Assembly (NCBI GenBank): GCA_030068145.1
Contig: JAPJBO010000052.1
Location: 248,001 to 312,000, forward strand
Direction: 5' to 3'
Length of the DNA stretch: 64,000 bases
Source of the DNA: Diplonema papillatum
Taxonomy: Eukaryota > Euglenozoa > Diplonemea > Diplonemida > Diplonemidae
Shown: positions 24,401-34,420 of the stretch, piece after piece
Numbering within the stretch: position 1 is the first letter of the stretch
How the letters are laid out: every line of letters starts with the position of its first letter
Notes under the pieces: generated by a model
What the model saw: only the letters and a program-made list of their open reading frames with translations
The model's database searches: none
What the model was told of the DNA's origin: nothing
Position numbers and translations under genes: made by a program

Positions 24401-24466
24401 GTTGATCAGCGCCGGGATGTTGTTACTTCGCAGGAACGTCGCGTCTTCCTCGAGTTCGGAGGACAT
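18401..24466 (-). CDS. Leucine-rich-repeat protein with N-terminal RIIa-like domain
   Basis: Two exons, 24466-23789 and 19099-18401, give 458 aa. The donor CAAG/GTACGC and acceptor CGCAG/CTC join in phase 0, fusing FYNNSVLK to LNGNQLPEMP, which restores an LRR register. Residues about 8-45 (FLRSNNIPALINEVMLHLL, then MKKPTDPVASLREFL) match the RIIa/DPY-30-type dimerisation-docking helix pair with its KPxDP signature. About ten LRRs follow (VRRFNLSKNQLTTVPSSL, VVSLSMEENQLDSLESV, LLCLDLNENEITELPEDI), then a disordered Gly/Ala/Pro tail. RIIa-plus-LRR proteins often sit in axonemes or anchor A-kinase-type complexes; that role is inference. The 4.7-kb intron carries a complete hAT transposon. Confidence 0.78.
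19739..19946 (+). repeat. SINE-like repeat, copy 4
   Basis: It runs from ACGAGGGGCTGCCTTG to GGTGCTTCTACAAG followed by A-rich sequence. The GAGGCTAGAGGG block present in most copies is deleted. It lies antisense within the LRR gene intron. Confidence 0.7.
20925..21595 (-). pseudogene. hAT-type transposase relic
   Basis: Two minus-strand frames, 21595-21332 and 21368-20925, overlap in different registers. The first begins MPPKKLQRVDPKKEG. The second contains TVQAYHAEVATPYVNGLISD and VMEGFSLFDLSGPV, which correspond in order to KFHEEVGKPYLAYVVAELER and VNSFSIFDVRNHPSD in the neighbouring intact hAT. Zinc finger and C-terminal dimerisation regions are missing. It ends about 80 bp from the intact element, so it is a second, older, truncated hAT copy. 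Confidence 0.6.
21671..21678. repeat. Left 8-bp target duplication of the hAT element
   Basis: CAGACCGG lies directly before the left terminal CAGGGCCCTCGCG and is repeated exactly at 23615-23622. Confidence 0.85.
21849..23278 (-). CDS. hAT transposase, probably frameshifted
   Basis: The main frame (23072-21849) carries a ZNF862/hAT-like core and ends in the hATC dimerisation motif (TLRKLMLIGLCLPLVSVECE, then RVFSRLKLIKTSLRNSLSD). The N-terminal start lies in a second frame from an ATG at 23278 (MSQIAPLFTQKTVKRRAPES). The two frames overlap between about 22990 and 23072, where the downstream frame takes over at CTDAVRTIYPAIVRAL. One frameshift or a very short intron is needed, so the copy is probably inactive. 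At under 500 aa it is short for a hAT transposase and I see no BED zinc finger. Confidence 0.75.
23500..23600. repeat. Low-complexity T/G-run hairpin inside the hAT right end
   Basis: Runs of 9-13 T or G alternate with TTTTTTAAAAAATCACCCCCC and a perfect arm pair GGTGATTTTAG/CTAAATCACC. This forms a strong fold-back just inside the right terminus. Confidence 0.6.
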
Positions 24467-25745
24467 CTTTTTGCTATTTTTGTTCGCTTATTTTCTTCTT
24501 CTTTTTTGCCTGTTGGTCGGTGTTTCAAGGCTGTAGCTTTTGGTTTTCTGGTTCGGCGACGTACCTCAGTCGAACCGAGGTCAGGCACGCACAGTGACCG
24601 AACGTTGCTTTGCGTTCACGCAATCCGTACTCCTTAGTATACAATACAAGGGGTCCACCTGACACAAGGACGCACGGTTCTGCAGAGTCTGTCGACGCCG
24701 CGCCGTAACCTCTGCACGGATGCAGTCCAAGAACCGAGCCAGACTTGCAAACGGGAGGCTTGCCCCCTGGTTTCTTTCAATCAGTACCCTATAGCAGGGC
24801 TGCTGGCGCATGCTTCCAATGGAATACCACCCTACCCACAATTCCGGCTGGGGGGGTGGTCTCGCCCTTCAAGGGCCGCCTGTTGTCGACCACTAGTCTC
24901 GTTGGAGAACCCAGCGCTCTCTCGAGGCGGGAGTCCGGGGCGTGAAGTTGTAGACGAGCGCCAGGAGGCCTGAAAAAATTCCTGGGTTCCTGAGCCCGAA
25001 CGGATCGAGTACTTCTGACAGCGCCTTGAGCCCCTTCCGGCGTATGTACTGGACCCCCATTCACGGCGTCGCCCGCGTGGGCTGAAGGCTTGCGTTTGAA
25101 ATCTAATTCGGAACCGTTGATGCCACGAGTTTGCCGCGATAAACCGCCCGGCGCCTGCTTCCTTCTTGGCTTGCAGTAGGCCTTCATATGAGCTCTTTTG
25201 CGGAGACGCCACGAAGGGATGAGGAAGATGGAAATGCGCCCGGCGATGTTCGACAAGGAAAAACAAAGAACAAGGAGAACGAGGGGAACAAAAAGGAATA
25301 AGAGGAGGCGGTTCCTGTATCGGCCGGACAGAGAAACCCGGGATCAGACATCGTTGCCTGAGCAAAAGAAGATACGAAAACGCCGAAGATCCGTACGCCC
25401 AGAATAGTGTGTGTTGTAGACCTGTTTTTACGTGGTGCCTTCCTGTGCGAGAGGGTGCTCCTTTCTGGAACCGAAGACAAAGCGAGGGTACGCAGTGGTG
25501 GTTTGCTACATTTCTAGGGTCAGGGCTGCCGACCTGACCGCCAGTCATTTTCAGAGTGGTTAGCTTGAAAACTCCCGGGGGTAAGCCTCATCGAGCGGCT
25601 TTCGTCGTGATGCACTGCGTTCGTTCTGCATGGCCGCGCAGCAACCCAAAATAGTCATAGACTGGTCCGTGAACTTCGGCCACAAACCACTCAATGGATA
25701 CTCGAAGAAACCACTGACGGTGCATTTTGGGAGAAGACTGCCTAA
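24467..25745. other. Intergenic region between two minus-strand genes
   Basis: No coding sequence is supported. T/C-rich sequence at 24466-24520 directly upstream of the LRR start could be 5' UTR. A purine-rich stretch lies at 25225-25320. Confidence 0.4.
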
Positions 25746-25960
25746 CATGCATGCTTGTGTCTTTTTGGTAAACGCTGCCGCCCCCAAGAAACAAATTTGG
25801 AGAAAAGAAGTTGCGTAACTTCATCAAAAATCACCGCGGTATTTGTTCCAATGTTTTGTTTTTTTGTTAACCCCAATTTTTTTCCAGAAAAAGTGGGTGG
25901 CTATTTTTTTTGGGTCTAAATCCCTGTTACCAAAAAGACACAAGGTTTTGACCTTGCATG
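25746..25960. mobile_element. CATGCAGGGTC-family MITE, 215 bp
   Basis: The right end reads ACAAGGTTTTGACCTTGCATG. The left end reads CATG followed by CTTGTGTCTTTTTGGTAAAC, with about 11 bp of the terminal repeat deleted. Flanks are CTAA on both sides (25742-25745 and 25961-25964), a 4-bp target duplication. Its interior (GGTAAACGC...CCCCCAAG, TCACCGC, TTAGACCC in complement) matches the ends of the 58851-61682 element, defining subfamily B. It has no coding capacity. Confidence 0.85.
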
Positions 25961-25964
25961 CTAA

Positions 25965-27430
25965 ACCATCATGTGGAACTCACAACGAAGCTCATCCTTC
26001 GCAGGCAAACAAACTCTCATGACTGGGCTCGAATCCGCGAACCCGAAAAGACCACCGGTCAAGATTCGTGGTCGGCTCATGACCCCTGTGTAGCATGTAA
26101 AAATGAAGGAAAAGGACCAGATAAGTATCCGAGGCTTCCCCATCGCCTTTTTTTTTGCCGTGTTTGCGGTTTCACGGACGAAAAAACGTTGGTCGCCGGT
26201 CCTCTTCTTTTTTCGAACCCCCAGCCTAGTTTTCGAGTGCGCAAGGGCGAAGAGGGGTCGCAAGGCATCAGCTTGCAGGTGGTCTTGGGACCCGGTTGCA
26301 CAAGGAAACGGCCTTTGCTTTCTTACGTGGTTGACTTGCAGGGAAATGCTCCCATTGGGGGGTCATCGGAGCAGCACCCTTTTTGAACAGCAGGCGTGTT
26401 TCTTGCTGATTTTCTCGTACACCAAGCGGTCCAAGACGCCGGTGCCGGTCGGTTCAGTCCTTTCAGACACAAAACCGCCCGGAAAGTATGGTTAAGACAA
26501 TCGGCAATGGCGACAACTCGCCGGTTGGGTCGGTGCATTGCAGTTGCATAGTCGTCGCTGGTCATGTCTGGCGGTCATTTGGTTTTGCGGGTGTGACACG
26601 ATCGGAACAGATCACCTGAGCTATCGAGTACAGGCAAGTGTCACTTATGTGGGATGCGTGCCTCGCTACCGGAGTCTTAGCGCTGGCTTGATACATCCCA
26701 GCAAAACGCAATGCACGGACAGCCACTGGTATCAACTGCCGAATAACAAGAACCCGGGCGGGGCGGCCGTGTGTAGTGTACGCCACTGCCGCCGAGAGTC
26801 TCGCAGAGGGCTTCCGCCCGCATCTGGTAACCCCGCGCCGGCGTGGGATTAGGTGCGCTGTACTACTCGCTGGCATTTCCTGCGGAAGGTGCTCCACAGG
26901 CCGTCTACCCTAACGAGGAAAAACACCCCCAGCGTCTCAGTATTTGAAGGCGATGTCGGCGCCGCTGCTGCCGCTCTGTGTTGTATTGCGTGAGCGTTTA
27001 GGGCTTCTTTGCTGAGAAAATTCTTTCTGTTAGACTGGATAACTAATCTTGCAGTGACAGATGCTCTGAACGTACTTGTACCGAAGGGCTTGGCGTGCGG
27101 GTGATGTGCAAAGTGCGACACGAAGACCGCAGGAACATCCAGCAAAGACCAACTTTTGAGTTGTATTGTTTCTTCCCTCTCTAGCCTCTTCGAAGTAAGC
27201 ACAAGGCAGCCCCTCGAGTATTTTGCAGGCTCATGAAGTAACGTCGGGTTTTGTGTCTTCAGTCTAGAGGTCTGATTTGGTTCTGCGTTTTCCGTTGCTT
27301 GTTAGCAAGCACAACGAGTGCGCAAGGTTTGAGCAGCAAAGCGGCCCTCCTCCGTTCCGAATAAGCCCGAGGTAAGAATTTGGTTTCGGAAATCAGGCTA
27401 CCCTTGTACGAGTTTCGTTTAATCGTGAAT
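25965..27430. other. Intergenic region
   Basis: No gene is supported. It contains only a partial SINE-like copy at 27145-27222 on the minus strand. Confidence 0.4.
27145..27222 (-). repeat. SINE-like repeat, 5' fragment (copy on minus strand)
   Basis: The minus strand reads AATACTCGAGGGGCTGCCTT, then GTGCTTACTTCGAAG and AGGCTAGAGAGGGAAGAAAC, the 5' third of the family. It is the only copy seen in minus orientation and has no 3' part. Confidence 0.65.
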
Positions 27431-27844
27431 CTAATAATCAGGGCGTTCTCCAAATTGTCGCTTTCGTTTCATCAGACGGTTCTTCACAGAAATAGAGAGT
27501 CTCCAGACCTTGCGTGCGGTGGCGAGCTCGTCTTTGTACGACTGCAGCGCTTCCCGGCTGACCGTCCGGTTGCTGCTCACGTCCGAGAAGTTGTACGTCT
27601 GCGCAACGAGCGCGGGGGGCTGGCCGATCAAGGCGCTGCCCTTGCTCTTGTACGCACCAGATTCGCTGTTGTACCACACCTTGAAGACCAAGAACCCGAT
27701 GGCGCTGAGCACGACGGCGTCCCCGATGAGCTCCGTCCTGCGGATCCGCGAAGCGATGCGGGCGTGCGGGTGGGCCGTGGGCCACCACTTCGTGTTCCAC
27801 CTCAGCGACCCTTGCGACGGCCACGGCCAGTTTTCGTACCCCAT
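27431..27844 (-). CDS. Small single-pass membrane protein, unknown
   Basis: A 137-aa frame starting at ATG 27844 (MGYENWPWPSQGSLRW). The first 40 residues are rich in Trp and basic residues. A hydrophobic segment at about 40-56 (IGDAVVLSAIGFLVFKVWY) is a likely transmembrane helix, followed by a polar tail ending RQFGERPDY. Size, one helix and a basic N-side suggest a supernumerary subunit of a mitochondrial inner-membrane complex, but I recognise no family. A GTCTGG near 27510 could be a splice donor that would replace the last ~25 residues. C/T-rich sequence upstream fits a 5' UTR. Confidence 0.6.
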   Translation of the reverse strand: MGYENWPWPSQGSLRWNTKWWPTAHPHARIASRIRRTELIGDAVVLSAIGFLVFKVWYNSESGAYKSKGSALIGQPPALVAQTYNFSDVSSNRTVSREALQSYKDELATARKVWRLSISVKNRLMKRKRQFGERPDY

Positions 27845-28658
27845 CTTCTCTTTCTTTGTTTTTTGCTTCCCCTTGGCGCCTGGAGTGGTGGAGAAAATGT
27901 AAAGAACCGTGCTTGGAAGGGGAAGACGCCGCGTTTCAAGCCAAGGACGCCGGAACACACAAAACTCACTAACCTCGTATTCTTCTCGAGACGCGTGCGA
28001 GCATCCGCTGGACTACTACGTATTACGATGCGTATGAGAGTCTTTGAACGGTTTGCCCAGGCACGGTGGTAGGGGTCTTCTCCGCCTAGAAGGTTTATCC
28101 TGTTGCATGCATAGCCGCCTCACAAACCCCACCTAAGGTTCGGTGTCTCGCGGCATGCAGCAGAGGTAAACTGCAGTACCACCAACAGCAAAGACCTACG
28201 GAACCACCACGGTTCAATTTCTAGTGAGAAGCGTGGATGGTGGATGCCCGATTTCCATCCCCGCCACGACAAACTAGTCTCCCTCACGACCTAGGAAGTC
28301 TGCTAATGTGAAGAACGCGAACTTCGGCCCGCGGCGGTTTTCCCAGGCATCTGCCTGCCGCTGCCGAGCTCAGACTCGAAAGGGAAGAGGCGGGAACGGG
28401 CAAGCCATGCAAGCATCCAGCGCAAATTCGGCAGCGGAGCGCAGCAGAGAGAAGAGGCCAGGTTCTCAGAATATGGAATGTCGGGCCGGAGGCGACTCGT
28501 CCTGAAGGCACAAGGGCACCAATCAAGTATGCACCGCACTGCGCACAAGCCAGTACCACGTGCTGACACGCAGGAAAAGGACTGCTGCCCCCGCGATCAA
28601 TACGCGGACCGACAGGATCCCCTGGAACCGGAGATGATTGGCGGGGCTACCTCTGCTC
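27845..28658. other. Intergenic region
   Basis: No coding sequence, RNA gene or repeat is recognised in this 0.8-kb stretch. Confidence 0.4.
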
Positions 28659-31619
28659 TCAAGGCGACGTTCTACTAGCTCGCCGACTCGTCCGAGTCAG
28701 ATTCCTGTGCCTTTCAGCTCTCGCCGACGGCTTGCAGAGTCTTCGGTACGTTCGTTCGACCTGCAGCGGATCGTGGCCAAGGTTCTTCGACCGCCGAAGC
28801 AGCAGGGAGGCGAGGCGCCGTGCCTGCGCCGTGCCTACGGTGGCACAGAACACGAGAGCAGCGGCCGTGGAGCGCGGGCCCGGCGCCCAACCCTCGCCCG
28901 CCAACGGGCAGAACAACCGGGAGACGGCGGCGGCGACCAGCCGGCGCCGCCCCGCGTTCAGGACGCAGAGCAGCGCGGCGGCCACGGCCCGGTCCGGCAG
29001 CAGCCCCGTCCCCCGGAGCCGGAGCAGGTCCGACCAGTCGGCCTCGGCGAACTCCGCGGCGCGACTTTTTCCGGCGCCCCGCGCCCTCCTCCCGCGGGGC
29101 CGGGCGAGGGGCGCCGGCCGAACCGACCCTCCGCCTGAGCCTGGAGCAAAAGGGATTATTTTCGAGGCGACGCGGCCATTTCGCCGCGGTGCCGAGCTGC
29201 GGGTGCTGCTGGGTTCGCCGTTTGCGGGGACGACGGCAGGATCCTCGCTCCCCCGGCGGCTAGATGCGGGGGGATCTCTCGGGGGGGAAGCGTCCCGGTT
29301 CCGGCACGTTGCTGGTAGAAGGGGACGGAGTTTCGTGGCGACGCGGCGGTCGAGCCGCGGTGCCGAGCTGCGGGTGCTGCTGGGTTCGCCGTTGGCGAGG
29401 ACGACGGCAGGATCCTCGCTCCCCCGGCGGCTAGATGCGGGGGGATCTCTCGGGGGGGAAGCGTCCCGGTTGCGGCACGTCGCTGGTGGAAGGGGACGGA
29501 GTTTCGTGGCGACGCGGCGGTCGAGCCGCGGTGCCGAGCTGCGGGTGCTGCTGGGTTCGCCGTTGGCGAGGACGACGGCAGGATCCTCGCTCCGGCGGCT
29601 AGATGCGGGGGGATCTCTCGGGGGGGAAGCGTCCCGGTTGCGGCACGTCGCTGGTGGAAGGGGACGGAGTTTCGTGGCGACGCGGCGGTCGAGCCGCGGT
29701 GCCGAGCTGCGGGTGCTGCTGGGTTCGCCGTTTGCGGGGACGACGGCAAGATGCTCGCTCCGGCGGCTAGATGCGGGGGGATCTGTCCCAGTCCGGCGCG
29801 TTGCTGGAAGAAGGGGGGCACCGCTCGCAGGTGCGCCTGTGAGGATGCGCGAGCTGGGCACGTGGAGACGATTTGAAGCTGGTTCAGGTCCAGGTCCATC
29901 GCTCCCGGCGGCGGCACAGGGCGGCCCAGACGGCCCGAAGGGGTGGGGGGCATCGCCCACATGTACGCCAGCAAGAGGCTGTCCCAAACTGGGCTCGTGG
30001 TGACGATTTGAAGCTGGTCCAGGTCCGTCGTTCCTGGCGGCGGCACAGGGCGGTCCAGACGGCCCGAAGAGGAGAGCCGTCACACGGTCAAACCCGGGGT
30101 GCGCCGGCCACGCATGCGGGTCCTCCGGCAGCGTGCCCAGCGACGAGAGCGCCGCACGGCACTGGGACACCTCGCACGCCGTCGCTCGCAGGCTGGTTGC
30201 GCCGCAGGCTACCGCCGACAGAACCCGCACGGCTCGGGCGCGCAGCCGGAGCACTGCCGCTGCCGTTCTGGGCGGGCTGCTTCCTTCTGAAAGCAGGTTC
30301 CGGGTCTGGAGCCACGCCGCCTGCGCCCGCACCAGAAACAGGCGCGCGTCGGGTGCGAGGCGATGTCCCGTATTCTGACGCCGCCCCGTCCGCAGCAAGT
30401 CGGCGTATAAAAGCTCGACGCCGCTCGAGGGCCGCGGGGTGGCCAGCACGATTCGCATGCGCAGGGTGTAGTGCACCACGGACAGCTGCGCGGCCGCGCG
30501 GCCGGCCAACCGGGTCCACACGCGGAAGCTCTGCCTCTGCCACGGCGCTGAGCCCTTGCCGAGGCACGCCTCCAGGAGGGCCGACAGGAGCGCCGGCGTG
30601 ACCGCCACTGCTGGCATCACGTGAGACCACAGCGCCGTGTGCCGGCCGTGGCTCAGCAGGAGAGCCGCCAGCGGCGTCACCACAGACTGCACCTCGAGTG
30701 CATCGGTCGGGGTGGAGCGCATTCCTTCCGCGCGTTGGAGACGAGCTTTCTCTCTCTCTTCGAGCCGCGCTTGCTGCATACTTCGACCCGCCGCTTCTTC
30801 CTCACCCTGCTCCAGTTCCTTCCCTGGAATGACTGGGCTCCCTGTGCCCGACTGTGGGGTTTTACTTGCGCCGTCTGTCTTGTCTACATCCCGCGAACGC
30901 AGAGTCTGACCTGCGGCGAGCCTTTCCTCCTTGCCTCGTTGTCCAGAAGTCTGACCTGGAAAAAGGTCGATCGTAGTGTGCTGCGAAGACTGGGTTGAAG
31001 CCGGAGCTGACAGCGGCGCATGGCCGCCACTGAAAACAGCGGCAGATGAAGCCGGAGCAGGCGGCGGCGCACGACCACCACCGATGAACACAGACGCGGC
31101 GGCGTCGGTTTTCCCGCGAAGCGGAGGCCGCCCGGCGCCCCTGAGCCACTCGAGGGCGACCGCGAGGCCGAAGGCAAGGTTCCCCGCCTCGTTCGCGGCC
31201 GCGATCGCGGCCGAGGCGGCGAAGGCCGTGCGGTGGGCCAGCTGCGGCCAGTACTCGGCGGCTAGGCGGGACATCCCGCACCGGCGCAGGCCGGTCAAAA
31301 AAATGGACTCCCCCTCCGGGCCCACGTCGGCGCCGTTCCTCCTAGCCATCCCGTACACCTGCATCAGCCCGGCCCCGGACCGCAGTTCGCCGCACCGCTG
31401 CATCGCGACGTTGTACACGGTCCAGTCCGCCACGCCACCCCACTTCGCCACCATCCGCACGACATCAGCGCCCCGCACCAACCCCGCGAGCACCTTCCGG
31501 TGCCCCCGGGTCTCCACCGGCCCCGCCAGGGGCGTCCCTTGCCGCACTCCCTTCTTCCCCAAAACCAGTCTTCTCCGCCGTTCGCAGGCGCCCAGTCGGG
31601 ACAGGACGCTGTGGACCAT
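28659..31619 (-). CDS. Arg/Pro-rich protein with PPR-like N-terminus
   Basis: A 986-aa open frame from ATG 31619, very GC-rich. Residues about 64-131 (ADWTVYNVAMQRCGELRSG, then MQVYGMARRNGADVGPE) have the helix-turn-helix spacing and the TYN-type start of a pentatricopeptide repeat, and weaker helical pairs follow up to about residue 150 and again in the C-terminal 120 residues. The middle is disordered and holds a 43-aa duplication (GPSGPPCAAA) and four copies of a 57-aa unit. PPR-type proteins bind RNA in mitochondria or plastids; that is the best guess but is weakly supported. The frame is open far beyond chance only on this strand. Confidence 0.55.
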   Translation of the reverse strand: MVHSVLSRLGACERRRRLVLGKKGVRQGTPLAGPVETRGHRKVLAGLVRGADVVRMVAKWGGVADWTVYNVAMQRCGELRSGAGLMQVYGMARRNGADVGPEGESIFLTGLRRCGMSRLAAEYWPQLAHRTAFAASAAIAAANEAGNLAFGLAVALEWLRGAGRPPLRGKTDAAASVFIGGGRAPPPAPASSAAVFSGGHAPLSAPASTQSSQHTTIDLFPGQTSGQRGKEERLAAGQTLRSRDVDKTDGASKTPQSGTGSPVIPGKELEQGEEEAAGRSMQQARLEEREKARLQRAEGMRSTPTDALEVQSVVTPLAALLLSHGRHTALWSHVMPAVAVTPALLSALLEACLGKGSAPWQRQSFRVWTRLAGRAAAQLSVVHYTLRMRIVLATPRPSSGVELLYADLLRTGRRQNTGHRLAPDARLFLVRAQAAWLQTRNLLSEGSSPPRTAAAVLRLRARAVRVLSAVACGATSLRATACEVSQCRAALSSLGTLPEDPHAWPAHPGFDRVTALLFGPSGPPCAAARNDGPGPASNRHHEPSLGQPLAGVHVGDAPHPFGPSGPPCAAAGSDGPGPEPASNRLHVPSSRILTGAPASGAPLLPATRRTGTDPPASSRRSEHLAVVPANGEPSSTRSSAPRLDRRVATKLRPLPPATCRNRDASPPRDPPASSRRSEDPAVVLANGEPSSTRSSAPRLDRRVATKLRPLPPATCRNRDASPPRDPPASSRRGSEDPAVVLANGEPSSTRSSAPRLDRRVATKLRPLLPATCRNRDASPPRDPPASSRRGSEDPAVVPANGEPSSTRSSAPRRNGRVASKIIPFAPGSGGGSVRPAPLARPRGRRARGAGKSRAAEFAEADWSDLLRLRGTGLLPDRAVAAALLCVLNAGRRRLVAAAVSRLFCPLAGEGWAPGPRSTAAALVFCATVGTAQARRLASLLLRRSKNLGHDPLQVERTYRRLCKPSARAERHRNLTRTSRRASRTSP
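29160..29830 (-). repeat. 171-bp coding minisatellite, four units
   Basis: The marker GCCGCGGTGCCGAGCTGCGG starts at 29183, 29354, 29525 and 29693, giving periods of 171, 171 and 168 bp, all multiples of three. Each unit encodes about 57 residues including ASSRRSEDPAVVLANGEPSS. The inner units are nearly identical and the outermost diverge, as expected for recent unequal exchange. Confidence 0.9.
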
Positions 31620-31660
31620 CGGCGACCATTGCTCCCTCTTTCCCTTCGGAACCTTCCTTT

Positions 31661-31682
31661 CCCCCCCCCCCCCCCCCCCCCC
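31661..31682. repeat. Homopolymer of 22 C
   Basis: An uninterrupted C run about 40 bp upstream of the PPR-like start codon. Similar G:C runs occur at 14015, 40837, 45066, 46817 and 61941. Confidence 0.95.
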
Positions 31683-32049
31683 GCGTGAATTCGTCGGCGC
31701 GGCTTCAAAGAGGGGTGCGTGGCATCACTGGCGGTGTGTGCGTAAACAGTGAGATCGAGCGACTTTGTTCGATTCTTCCGAGACACGCGTTGGCGGTCTC
31801 TCTGAAGAACTCCATCCAACCTTACACAGCTTCTGGACTGAATTATTATATATGCGTTATACTTGTCAGCACTTCCACTTCCAACATCCGACCGCTGATC
31901 CCGGACGGTCTTTGGTCAAGCGGGCCTCGTACGTAGGGCCTTCGCGTCGCTGCAGCAACTGCAGCAGTCGACGGGAATTCTGAAGCGAATTGGAACTAGC
32001 AAGTGCAAGACGGCACAGTCGCGTGTCCTTTCCACCTCGTTTCGTTGAC

Positions 32050-32103
32050 TTTTTAGAGTGCAAGTTCGCTTAGGGATCCGGGGTTTTATAGTCTCCGGTG
32101 ACC
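32050..32103 (-). promoter_or_regulatory. Candidate 54-bp upstream motif, copy 2
   Basis: Aligned without gaps to 46242-46295: TTTTTAGAGT at the start, AAGTTCGCTT at 13-22, TCCGGG at 28-33 and TCTCCGGTGACC at 43-54 (plus-strand reading). It lies 430 bp upstream of the PPR-like minus-strand gene. A promoter or 5' UTR role is inference. Confidence 0.4.
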
Positions 32104-32759
32104 GTAGTCATAAAGGTTCCTTTAAGGTATAGTATGGTTGTGTGTATATCTTTGCTGCCTATTGCCGACTATTCGACTTACTTTAGCGCGCTCTTTTTTC
32201 CTATGTGCTTTGCCAAGTCCATGGCTCTTGTGACCGACACCGAGTTCACGTTCGCGATGAAAGCGATCTCGGGCCCCCCACGTGCATACATGTTTAGCAT
32301 TGAGTTCTTTTAAGTACATGAACCACATGGATTAGCAGGGGTTGCCATTTTCTTCGAGTCCAGCGAGGTTATTTAGTTGGGCGCTTAAAAACGCGCGACG
32401 CAAAAGGTCGAGGGATCAAAAGAAGGGCGTCGGTAAGAAAAGCAATCGAAAAGCACTCGGCGAGCGGATGACGCCTGCAGACTGAGAGCGGGCCAGACAG
32501 AAAAGCACGACGAAGGGGTGGGGGGGGCGGCGGGAGGGAACTGGTTGGTGTGTGGAGCAGGAGCTCGCAGATACTCGGAAGAAAGACAGGCTCTTCGTTT
32601 TGTGTGTGCGTGCCGGTTGATCGTTTCCCCACTTGTACTTGCCCTGTGGCATCTTCAGGTTGGTAATTCTGATCAGCCACCAAAACGCGCTGCCTACGTC
32701 TTTTTCGCCGGCACAATACATTGAAGGGCAACCCGAAATTTGTTAGTCACGGTTGGCAG

Positions 32760-32945
32760 ATAATCACGATTATTACCTATTATTAGATTTCCGAAATCCG
32801 CCCCAAATTATTAGATTTTATTAGAAATTATTAGATATTATTACCTGGTTCCTGAAATTATTAGATATTATTACCTGATTATTAGAAATTATTACCCATT
32901 ATTAGATATTATTACCAGGTAATAATCCATTATTACCTGACTTTC
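32760..32945. repeat. AT-rich subterminal array (left)
   Basis: Irregular tandem copies of ATTATTAGAAATTATTAG and TATTATTACC inside the left end of the 32748-34432 element. Such arrays often serve as transposase binding sites. Confidence 0.7.
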
Positions 32946-34217
32946 CCATGCATTCTCACAGCAAAAGTGCCCCTAGGAGTGGAAGGTGATCGTCACGGTG
33001 GGTGTTCGTGCATCCAAACCGTTCCTTTCACCCCGTTCGCAATTCCGTTTGTTGCTAAGTCGAAAAGGAAGGATGCCAAAAGAGGTAGGAGAGGTTTGAG
33101 GCAATTTCCTGGCAGAGGACGATGATGTGGCATGTGGGGTATGCGACCTCTACCCGCCAGAACCCGTATTCTTAGGGCAGAATGGGGGTCTAACTCCATC
33201 TGGGAAACCTTCTTTTGAGCACGAATCCCGTTCGCTGGGCATACAGTCCGTTGCATGTGGCCTTTGATGATCGGCATTCGCTGGAACCCCACCGAAGCAG
33301 ACAATAATAAGATCCTGTGTCATTTTCACGTTCATTTGCACGCGGAATGTACGGCCTGCTTGTGATCTTCTGCCGGTTCTTCGGGCTATCTTCTGCAAGC
33401 ACCATAGTCACGTCCTGCCTTTTCACCGCGGCTTACCCACAACCGCTTTGATGAAGTGCTGGGACTTGCGGTGATTCGCACTGCCGGCCTCGATACGTTC
33501 ATACCAAAGTGGTACGAAAAGAAAGGGTGCCCAAACGGTGGGACGGTTGGGCTGGGGGAAAGGTCGAGCTATCGCTGGGCGATCAGTACCACCGCGAAAG
33601 TACCGAGACAGCGAAACTACTGACAGAGCATCTGAGAGCTGGAAGTGCACGGCCAAGCTTTGTGCAAGCATTGCGCTCATTCGTTCGTTTTTTTTTGGGA
33701 ATCATCGGACCACGACAGAAGGCGCGAACACGCGAGCGAAGAAGGCTTAAATGCTTGAAGTACATTATGGGGCGACATTAATACAATACCATTGCTTAAA
33801 AACACCTTGGCGTCACCGCTTGGCTTGCACTGCCAGGCCACCCAGTCTCTTGCCTGGCATGGATTCTGGTGTTGTTTTCGTGTTTCTTCTTCTTTGCGTT
33901 TGTCGCCATTGAGCATCGTCCGGGACCGTGATGTTTTCTGGGCGGGCGCCGGGTTTTCGCTCACAAACTCGCAGATTTTGAACTCGCATCTGAGTTTTGG
34001 GCTGAGTGCAAAATCTGAGATTGGAGGAACAATCTGCAGATCTTCACCGAAAGCTGAATCTGAGATTTTCACCGAGAGCTAAATCAGATATTTTCACTGA
34101 GTACAAGTCTGAGATTTGGGTGTAGCTACTTTGATTTCTGGGTTCCCTCCATTTTCACGGCTTCATTGCCAAGATCCTAGTCCGACTGAGTAGTCTTTCC
34201 CGGATCCTCCCACATCC

Positions 34218-34420
34218 TGGGGACTCTCTACAGGCGATTATTAGATTATTAGAAATTATTAGAAATTATTAGAAATTATTAGAAATTATTACCAGGTAAT
34301 AATTATCATTAGAAATTATTAGAAACTATTAGTTATTGCCCATTATTAGATCTAATAATACGTAATAATCAGGCTAATAATATCTAATAAAATCTAATCG
34401 AATCTAATAATAATTATTAC
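34218..34420. repeat. AT-rich subterminal array (right)
   Basis: About 200 bp of TTATTAGAAA and the complementary TCTAATAATA units inside the right end of the same element. The switch to the complementary strand near 34350 makes the array self-complementary. Confidence 0.7.

Noticed and set aside
28732-30003. Plus-strand 423-aa open frame with internal repeats
   Set aside because: It is the antisense image of the 171-bp coding repeat; the minus-strand frame is longer and has a PPR-like N-terminus.
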